From contig JASAND010013629.1 in NCBI GenBank assembly GCA_030248195.1, positions 58,897 to 122,896 on the forward strand: a stretch of DNA of 64,000 nucleotides, written 5' to 3'. The DNA is from Trissonchulus latispiculum. Taxonomy: Eukaryota > Nematoda > Enoplea > Enoplida > Ironidae. The notes below the pieces were generated by a model. It was given only the letters and a program-made list of their open reading frames with translations, did not search any database and had not been told where the DNA came from. Shown here piece after piece: positions 47,401-58,100 of the stretch (the stretch's first letter is position 1; each line of letters starts with the position of its first letter). The position numbers were made by a program, and so were the translations under genes.

Positions 47401-50400
47401 AACGCCGAAAGAACTTATTTTGGAAAGCTTCACCAAATATCGGCTTGATTTGAGCCGTCAACCAGGGATACGTGCCTAAAAAGGAATTACCACCTTAACC
47501 ATACATTAACATAGGGTCGGGTCCTGGGGGGTGGGCTTGTCCCCAAAAAATTTTGAGAGGGCTTGTACCTTGAACAAATATTTTCAGGGGGGCTTGTACC
47601 TCAAGAAAAAATTTGTAAAATTGATCGAAAAATTAACGCAAATTTTATTAAAATTAGCAATTTTTTTGTCAAAATTTGCAAAAAATCTTCAATGTTTAGA
47701 AAAAATTTCAAATTTTGCCCAATTGTCTCGAAACATTAAGCATTTTAGCTAAAATATTCCGGCGGAGCCGGAAATTTTTGAAATTTTACTGTAAAAACTA
47801 ATTTTTTCCGGCTGTTTTTGGTTACCCCTTGGCCATTTTTTCGTTACCCCTTGTCCCCGACGGCGATAGGGCTTGTACCTTGTCCGGGTTGGGGGGGGGC
47901 TTGGACCCCCCCAGACCCCCCCCCGCGTTAACCTATGAGTCCTTAACGGATCTAAAGGATGCTGCCGTTTAGTTGAGTCTGTGCTCAACATTTTATAGTA
48001 GATTTATACTATTTATTGCTGGTTTTTGTTTAGACTGTTTACGGTTGGTGCTAAGGATAAGATCAGTCGTGTCTGTGGTGCCCAACGCTATAGGAATGTC
48101 TACATCTGTACGGTGGGTGCCGGGGGACATACGGCCCCGATTATGGGAAGCTTTTTCACACTGGACAGTTATGATGTATGTGTGCCGTAAATGTTGTTCA
48201 GAATACAGCGCATTGAATTTAAAAAACAGCTTATACCTGTTAAGTCAGCATCGCTTAAGGTTTAGGCTTTGGTTAAGAATTTTGTCCAAATTTGTAATCG
48301 TTTTAAATTCTGGAAGTTTGGTTTGGTCTGTTGTAACGTGCCTATGAATGAATAAGATGAGAATGTTTCTGAGAGATTGTATTGATGACTACTGCTTTTG
48401 TAAATTATGGTCTCCTATTATGGTTATTCCGAGTTGAGACGCATTTGGCAGGACGCAGATACATAAACTCCTATTTTAACCTTGGATAAACAAACCATCT
48501 TTACTTAACACTAACTACCTAACAACAGTACTTTTCTAGTTTATCTTTAGGCGATTTTGGGGGGGGGGGTGCTCACCCAGAATGAGGGCGTTGTTTGAAA
48601 AAATGACGAATTTTTACTTTTTTTCGGATAAAAACTGCTCCAAATCGGCAAAGGATGACTAATTTACTTTTTTTAGTGAAACTTCCTAAAAGAATCCGGC
48701 GAAGCCTATTAAAAAGCGTAGGTATGTTCGCATGTTTTTCAGAAATTTCTGAACCGCAGGCATTTTTGGTTGTCGTCTTTTTGTTTCAGATAATCTCCGT
48801 TGATCGTGCCGGATTTCTGGTTCGTTGGGAGTCAAATCTGGCGGGCTGCGGAGATCTGATCCCCCTACCGGAAGATCAGGATCGAAAAACGGCCGACTCT
48901 GTTTGCCTTCTGGATGACAGGGAAGGGCAGGAATCGCTGAAATCGCTCAAATCTGAACCAACGGGTGGTCCTCTGACTGCCGATCAAATGCTGTGCTATA
49001 AAAAGATACAAAGGTTAGGCTGTGTCACATTTTTGTCTCACACTGCTCCTTGTTTTTTTGCTTCTTTTTCTGAAAATTCCTACTTTTTTAATGCGAAAAT
49101 TAGCGTAAAAATCACCTTTCCTGGGTGTAAAAAGTGCAATTTTTGTAGTTTTAAGGGCCTTTTTACGCTACAACTTTTTTCATGTTATCTCAAAATAATA
49201 TAAATGTCGTCTTTAAAATTAACCTGATGTTATTCTATTGGAGATTCTACAAAAAAACTCAAAAACGATTTCAGTCATCTGTTAGTGGTGCACCAGTATT
49301 TTCAGATAGTTTAGAAAAAATTTTATGTGCTATTTGGTGTAAGTTTTTGTCTGTTTGTTTATATTTGTTGTTTTATATTTTTTGCTATATTCTAGACATT
49401 CCTTTCATGATGTTGTGAGCGGCGCAGGCATTGAATTGACGGCCGTAGACTATCACAAGTCCACGCAGATTTTGGTGTCCGGATTTTCCAACGGCTGCTT
49501 TGTCATTCATGAGATGCCTGAATTTAATCTGATCCATAGTTTAAGGTACGGTATTGTATAGGTACATTTTTTGGATATTTTATGAAATAATTTCGTTCGT
49601 TCGGGCCCAGAAAATGTTGTTTATCCTTTTTTCCCTCGAATTTTCGGGTTCCTTAGCTACTTTACATTTCTGTGTCGTCTATGCCCTAATCGAACTGGGT
49701 TAATATTTGTGCCATAGCCAGCCTTGCTCTTCTGGTGGGGGAGGGAGAGAGTTGGAGTTTTGGGTTTTTGATTAAAGACCGGTTTATTTGCAGTCGGGTG
49801 TATTTTCTGCTTCACGGTCCACAATTCCCCTACAGTGTCAGTATTGCTGGGTACCCAACCCACCGGCCTCTGTGTAGTTGTTTTGGTCATCAGTAGAGAT
49901 GGCACCAACCAACCAGTGCTGGGTTCGCTTTGATCTTGCCGCTAATCTGAGCATACTGGGAAACTTTGGACGGAGCCAAATGGAATCCGTGTGAAATGCG
50001 ATGGACATGGGCCCCCATCAATTGGATAATATTATCTCCGTTCACAGGCAGGTATCCACTGACATCCGCCTGGTTAACGGCACATAATATTGTTCTCAAA
50101 ATCGGCATGTCCGTTATCCGCGCCCCCTCCCCCTCCTCCCTGCAGGAAGCGAATTTGTAGCGAGTAATAAGCCTGATGCTGAAACCTGATTACTGGTCTC
50201 GTGAATCGGTGGCGTAGTGCCTGATGGTTGGTTAGAAGCCCTTTTTTTGGGTGTCCGACCCGATCACGTATTGCCAGTTTTTTTCCCTAACCTCTTCCTT
50301 CTCTCCCTCTGTTTGGGAGTCTCTCCGCGGCAGCCAAAGCGTAGCGACACTGGTACATTAAGTTTGCCCTTTTCTCATCCCGTCAGTTATACATACATAT

Positions 50401-53400
50401 TATGACTTCTTGCTACGTATGTCGCCTGCTGGATGCTGAGCGCAGAGTGTTACTGACTGGCAGTTGGTGGGCAGCTAGAAAAGCAGAGTTACGAATTTGC
50501 TTTTCTTGAACCGTTGGTTTCTGATACTTCAGCTTCTACTGTTTCGTCAGGTCAGTTCTGATGAGTCATCGTCTACTACCCCTACAGGTAAAACCTTGCA
50601 ATAATTACGAATTTGCCTGGGAGGGAGTGTTATGCGGGGTGACCCTAGTGTTAGTCTGTATCCACAAACTCCCATGCCGGAGGTAGGCCGCCTGAGCTAT
50701 GTACATGAAACGCTCAGATTCCATTGTTTGACGACATTAGATGGATGCTCTTTATTACATATACCCTCAGCAAGGCAGTGCACGAGTCAGTGCGGCCCGA
50801 TTTAACGAGTGCGACTTTCGCCTGACCCGGTGGCCAAGTTTCTAAGTTTGTTCAAGCTGACAATGCCGTGTCATAGGCGCTAATTGGAGGTCCTCAAAGC
50901 TACTGTAATCTGCAAGATGATTGGCGAAACAAAAAATGTAATCCCTTGAAGTTCGATGATACCCCGTTCCGTCCCTCCGCTACCCCTTGGTGTGGTCGGT
51001 CCACAGTGAAACCTGTTTTGGCGTACTATACGCGCTTTATGTACCCGCTTTATGCGTAGCTTATGATAGTTTTTTCATACGTATGTAGTTTTTTAGAACA
51101 AAGTTAAGGGCTACATAGCCATGAATATTATCTAGGTGTAGGGCCGTTTGTAGCTTGAAAATGTCATTGCGAAATCGTGGGCAAGGGATGACTGGACGGT
51201 TTTGCGTTTGCGTCTGAAGTTTTTTCTGCACCATGTGTTCAAATATGTAGCGTTTTTCTAAGTCCTTTTTTTTCTTTGCATACCTATAGATAGGTTTATG
51301 TTACGTAGAAATCGGGTTTCACTGTGTGACTGAACTACTCTCTTTTTTTCTTCGTTCTAGGCCCAGCTACGAAGAAATTGCGGCAACGTCTCTATCGTGC
51401 TGTGGTCGGCAGGTTGCTTTTGCGGCTATCCAACCCGCCTCCTGTGCTGTGAATGCGGCCGCTGAACCGATAGCTGCTCAGTCTCTACAGCACGACGGAG
51501 TTGTGACGGTGCTCACTGACTATGCCCTGCCCGGAGCCGCCACTAAGTCGCCGGTGCTGTCCTTATCTGGTGCTGCAACTTCTGGTGCTGTGCCACAGCA
51601 CACCACGGCATCCCACCAGTCGACTGTTAGCCTACCACCCGCCGTCTTGTCGCAGTCGCCAGCTGCAGCTTCTAGTATGGTAGCAGCTGCTGAGGAATCT
51701 TCGACGACCTTGGCAGACGACCTTGATCAACTGAAACTGTCGTCGAAGAATTTGTCGTTGTCTGAAACTGGCGGTGGGGAATCCGAAATTCCTGCGAACG
51801 GTGACCCACGGGGCCCTTGGCTCTCAGATGAGCAATATGCGGAACAGTTTGGCTCTAATGAGTCCTCGTCTACTACTACTACTGCTGCTACTACTACTAG
51901 TACTACTACTACTACTAGAAAAGTGGCTCCTAGTACTGGTTGTCGATTTAAACTGCACGGCTATCGCTATATCAGTCCGCCTCCCCCACCTCCCCGCGCT
52001 CCTATTTCCCTCCTACCGGCTGTGAGGGCTAATCCGTTGCGAGGCCGTTTCTCTGGTTCTCGATATTTGTCGTGTCCAAATCTGCCGGTTCCGGTCCGAT
52101 TTCGTCCACCACCAAACCCCTACCGTTATCCTAGTCAGCTTAGATCGTCGAATTTTTTAGCGGCTGGTGGTGCTAGACCGACAGCGCTCAAAAATAGACG
52201 TTTTGGCGCCTACAGTCGACTTTCGACCCCGTCGGCGGCGCCTAAATGTCTACTGACTGGCAGACGTAACGGCGACGCCATTATTCCGCCTGCCAAATAT
52301 TCGTCTAGTTCGCCTTCTTCGTTTAAGTCTTTCATTGGTTCCACAGGACCCCGCCGGGCCCCTCCTAGAAGGTCGCTTCTGTCTTCCAAACAAGCACTGG
52401 AAAATGACCAGAATAAATCCTCCTCTAATTTTCCAATTATTGATGATGACGATGATAATGTTTTTAATGGGATCGATCATACCCAGGCTATCGATTCTGT
52501 GGGTCACTATGCCTTTCGTAGAAACAGTCCGCCCGAAACCCCCACGGTTCCGATGGTTCCAACCCCTGCCCCACCCCCCACGGTCCCCCAACCGGCCCCC
52601 CTTCGACCTGGATTTTTTGTCTTTTCCCCGCCCCCCTCCGCAAAACCCCTCCCAATCGTTCCCCTGATTCGTCCCCCGTTTTTGGGCAAATGAATGACCC
52701 CTTCTATTCTTTACATATATCACTTTCTGTTTTAACCAATCCGAAACTTTCATATGACTTATATACTTTGTCCTGAACTTGCTCTTATGAAACAGACTCC
52801 AAATAGATTTTTGTTGTGTCTGTGTGACTTCTTTTTAAGGCTTCCGTTTGTTGCATTCGTTTGTCTGTGTTACATTGTTGCATTTTCTTTATTTATTGTT
52901 TGTGACCAAAGATTTTAGTTTTTTTCCTGTTTTCTTGTTGATTGATAGTATAGGTTATAATATCTTATAGTTTGTGTTTTTCCAAGCTGTATGTATGTAC
53001 CTAGCAGTTCTTAGCAGTTAGCACTGTGCTGTATGGTATCATTTATAGGTATGCAATAGTTTTAGTTTATTAATAGAGGTTGTAAGTGTTGGGTCTTGGA
53101 CAGGGTGCGTGCGACCACCTTGAACTTTGTAAAGGTAGCTTTTGTGGTTGCTTAGAGGTGTAGTGTAAAATTTGTAGTTGGTTTAATTACCGTACAATTA
53201 CGTCAATTATTCAGCTTCCAGGAAAGTTTCGATTGCGTAAGACTTGTGTGGTTGGTGAAGTTTTAAGTTAGCATAAAATGGGTGGATGGAGCTTTGAGTT
53301 TTTGGTTTAGTGTCGTTTGCTGTGTATTTGGTTTGTATTTTGTTTTTGATGTATATACATGCGCCCATTCCTTTAATTCTGTTCTTTTGTCCTTGTTTGT

Positions 53401-55141
53401 TTGTTTGTTTGTTGGAATAGTGATGCGTATATTTGCTACTTTGCTATGGATAACTGCCATACATGTTGATTTGATTATAAAGAAATAATGAAAAACGCCT
53501 GCCTGCAGTCACTACGGCAAAAGCCGTCTTAGTCCGAAACATGACGGGAGAAAGTGTTGTCTAGTTTCAACATAAATTTTAGTTTCGAGATTTAAAGTTT
53601 TGAGTACCGGAAGGGGAACGCCCCTCCTTCTTCTTCTCTTCGGGCACCAACGGTCTTCCCATTATATCAGGTGCCTACGTAGAAACACCCGTCCTCGAAA
53701 TGCTTCCCTCCGTGTTGCTATTTCCTAGACCGAAGTTTCCGGAGGGGGGGCGAGGTCTGGAAGGGGTGTTGTCAAAAAGTGACTTCAAATAGCTATTTTT
53801 TGTTGCTGAGCTAAAAATTGAACAGTTTTAATTGTTAAGCTTAAAATGGCTGAAAATGCCAAAAACACCTCAAAACCCTATTTCTCTGTTGACTTCTGAA
53901 GTCAAGGGGGGCGATTCTGGGAGGAACAGATTCCTGGGGGGGCGCTCCCACACCCCTCCCCCCTCCCTGTTGAAAATAGCCAGCCCTTTTCAGGAATTTT
54001 GGTTCTGTCAGTGATATTTATCATACATATACCTATATTCCTATACTATTAGATATCGTATTATCTTGTTTGTGTAGCTGCGTGTAACTAAAGTGTGTTT
54101 ATAACACAGCGCTGATTGGAAACCCATAGGTTATAGACAATATATAATTATTATGTTATGCAGAGACTGGACTATTTTTTAACATTTACGTGTTTAGGAG
54201 ACTTTTATTTTGTTGTTATTGTGTACGTATTACAGCACACTGCCTTCTATTTGATACATATACGTATGCATAGGTTGTCTTTGTTTATAGTTGAGTTTAT
54301 GCATTATCCGTGACTGGATTGCCTTTGTTTTATTCTGTTTTTGGCTAAAACAATTTTGCAGTCCAGTTACTTTTTGAGATGTTAGATCTTGTTTTGCTAC
54401 TTTGCAATGGCAGTTGTGCTTTTGCAAAGTTGTACACATTGGTTTGGAAGTCTGGTTTCAGCTCATTCCACTGAAGCACCTGTTGTGAGCCTGTGGCGGC
54501 TTAGTTGGTTAGAGCGTCTGTGCGTTGAGCAGGAGACGGCGGGTTCGAGTCCCGCCAGATGCCTGATTTTTTTTCGGGTGCTTGGTGGTGTGCAACTTTC
54601 TTTAAACCCTTTAGAAGCCTGTCTTTTTATGAAGTATTTTGCTTCACATTATGTGCTGTTTTGGTTATGTGTTAGTCTGACGTCTGCAAATCGTACCTGC
54701 TTGTTGAGTTTGAGTGCTAGTGACTATATGTGCTGTATTAATCGTATTATTATATACGTGCCGTATATACGTTCATGTTGACATTAATCAGTGGATGGTG
54801 AATTTCTTGCCATTTTGTGTAATGCTGTTGTGGTTCAGGGTATTTTTAGGGTTTTTTCCATGGGGGTGTCGGGCCGGGGAAGGGAGAAATTTGGGGGGGG
54901 AGGTTTTCTGCAAAAATGAGCCAAGAATTGCTATTTTTAGGCTGCCTGGATTTAGGTTAACAACAGACATTTTTACGAGAAAAATCGGCGAAACAGGAAA
55001 AATTTTGAAAATTTGCCCGTTTTTGCCAAAAGTTTGGGCCCCCAAAAATACTGATCCAAAAATGGAGATCTCATTAAGGGGGAAGCCCAAAATCGCGCGG
55101 GAGGGGCGGCGTTTCGCAGGGTTGGGCGAGACCGAGATTTC

Positions 55142-55173
<32 letters not shown>

Positions 55174-58100
55174 TAGCAATTTTAAGCTTAATCTTAATTT
55201 CCACCAGTTCTTGAGGCTTAGGGTCAGTATTAAGGACTTAAGCACTTAAACAGACGGTTTCAGCACATCGTCAGTTAAGTTTCGTTACATTAATTTAAAA
55301 TTTTCGCTGAAATTAGATGTTTTCAAAAAATTTCCGGTCTCGGTCCGAGACCGAGACTTTTGGGTGAGCGAGACCGAGACCGAAACCGAGACTGGTCAAG
55401 TCTCGGCTTTTGGGCGAGACCGAGGCCGAGACTCCCAACCCTGGCGTTTCGGCAGTGGCCGGTTTCGGGGGGAAGGTCAATTTCCGGGGGGGGGGGGGTG
55501 GGGGCGCCCCTCTCTGTGAAAAATACCATGGTGGACGGTCGGTAGGTTAATGCTTTGTGATCAGTTTTGAGTCTTTCTTTACCATTTCAAATTTTTAAAT
55601 AAAAATTTACAGTTTGTTCTTGGTTGTTATTGCTGTTTAATACAGAAAACGGGGACTCATAAGATTGGTATCTAGTAAGGTTTGATTTTGGTATATATAA
55701 AGCTGAGTGGCTAATTATATACTTTACTTTTTGAAATCGAACTATAACCCAATGAAATGAGTCTGATATAATATAATTAATAAGTTGAACTGTAAATATT
55801 CCGTGTGTATATACGTTCTATTTTGCGACTTGATTTTGGTTGATTGACTATGTGTACAGGAACGCACCCGAGATTTTGAAAAAAGGGGGGGGGCAAAGTC
55901 AACTGCAACGGGGCTCAGGGGGCTCCGCCCCTAGAAGTTAATGAGTTCTTCATTTTTGCCCAGAAATTATATTTACAATAGATGATTATTTCCTTCAAAA
56001 AGATATTATAATTGCGAAGAGGCGGAAATATCTTTTAAAAATAGCTGTTTTGCTGTCAAAATAGCAAAAAATTTTCCTTTTGTCACTCCAAAAGGTATAG
56101 ACCTCTGAGACCAGACATGTACAGAAGGGGAAAGGGTCAACGGAGAACGAGGGAAGCCTGACGGGGGAGGATAGCCCACCCCAAGGTCCTCCAATCCAAC
56201 CCGGCAACCCGGCCAGTCCCCAGGGAATCGGAACGTGGACTATCCAGGAGGGAACGGGTCCTTCTAGCTCAGCTGAGGGCGGGGGGCCACTGCCCTTTGC
56301 TGAGGTCCTACCTATTCAGAATTGGGGCTGCGGAAAATCCGATCTGCAGCCGATGCGGGGAGTCCGAGGATGACGTGTCCCACCTAATCCTAACCTGCCC
56401 GGCCCTGGCCCACCATCGCCAACTCTGCCTGGGTGTGGGGGCTAGCCTGGACTGCCTATCCAGCAGCCCATACCTGGTCATTTGTTTCCTGCGGGAGGCA
56501 GGGATAATCCCGATGGTCCCTCCAATCTATGCCTAGCGAAGATTCCTGAACAGAGAGAGAGAGAGAGAGAGAGGGGGGGGGAAATTGGGGGGGGGGTGAA
56601 CCGAAGATAGGATTTTCGGTTCTTTTGCCAAAAAACCGGAAAATATTTTTCGCAGTATCGCTGTAGCAGGCTAGCTGTATGACGCATTATATATTATATA
56701 TACAAAAAGCTAAAATGGAGCTGTTTGTGGGTCAGCAGATGAAGAAAGAGTGCTAAAACGTGCAGTGGTGCAGCCAGGTTTTGAAAAAAACGGGGGTTCC
56801 GACTCCACCCCAATTTCCGGTCCTCGGGTGCGCCCAAGAAAATTGTGTCTTTTTGCTTATTTTTGGATGTAATTTTTGGTTTTTTGAATCCCGTATTGCT
56901 GAGTTTTTATTTTGAAAAAAACAAAAAATCTGGATATTTTTTGTCTTGTGTGTGTCGCAGTTAGTTATGTAATAGTTTGTTCCGTTTTTAGAGCATTCTA
57001 AGTATTATGCCCATTGGAATTAGCCGTTTTTTGGATACATGTAGATTTATTACGTAACTGTGGATAATACGTTGTTAATGAATAATATGCAATTTATTGT
57101 TACTATGCTACTTAATACGTTCTTATTTGCTTTACGTTATACATGCCTGACTTTACCACTGTCTACACGTTTATATTATGTAGTTTTTAAACTGCCATGT
57201 AAGAATGAAAATGTTTGATTAAAATAGTTTACCCCTTTATGGGGACGTAGATTTGCTGTATGGTTTGTCTCCTGTATTTAATTTTCTGGACTTTTCATTT
57301 CAATTCTATCGAAGTGCCTCCATATTTACAGCTTCTCTTCTGGTCTAGTTTTTTTCTTGTAAACGTCCTCCTGTAGGTTCTGTAAACTGTAATTAAATGT
57401 GTAGTAATTAAGAATGGAAATATTTGAACAGGTCGCAGGGTATTCATTCCTACCTTCCCCTAGCTGTTTAAAAATGCTTCAGAAGGCCTAAAAGTACGTT
57501 CTATATTTTATCTCTGCGAGATATTCTCATACTTCGTAGCTGATTTTGATTGATTGAGCTCTTAGTTTAATTTATAGTATATAATACCAAGAGTACATAA
57601 TAGAATAAGAGTATGAAACTCTTACGCTACTATGTACTAGTCATGCTTGGCATGCTCGGGTCGCTAACTCGGGACCCCCCCCCCCCCCCGAACGTCTCGG
57701 GGGGGTCACACCCTACACTAATTGCATGCATTCATATAAGTGTGTGTCTGCTCGCTGATTCGCTAATTAGCTTAGGCTTACGATAGGCATTTTATTAGTA
57801 ATTTTTAATTAATTAATTATAGCTTTAATTAGGTAACTGTAATTAAAAAACTAATTCGACAACTCTGTAGCATTTTTTCTGCTCTTTCCAACGATATAAA
57901 AATTGTTGCACAAAACAAAAATTCGTAGGAATGTAGTCTGCAACAATTGTTATATCGTTGGAAAGAGCAGAAAAAATGCTACAGAGTTGTCGAATTAGTT
58001 TATTAATTACATTAACCTAATTAAAGTTATAATTAATTAAAAATTACTAATAAAATGCCTGTCGTAAGCCTAAGCTAATTAGCGAATCAGCGAGCAGACA

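Larger units (their letters stand above)
39362..48490 (+). repeat. Segmental copy C (forward)
   Basis: Forward copy contiguous with the unique downstream part of PWP2. It begins inside the LINE, where its match to A starts at about 22,166, after a short stretch (39,362-39,375) homologous to both partner sequences. Confidence 0.85.

Noticed and set aside
22166..48490. CRISPR array or tandem gene family as explanation of the repeated segments
   Set aside because: The copies are about 9 kb, one is inverted, ends are unequal, and exons and introns are copied together.
50200..50290. Second tRNA-like sequence (GGTTGGTTAGAAG near 50,228)
   Set aside because: Box A-like only; no box B at the right distance and no cloverleaf could be drawn.
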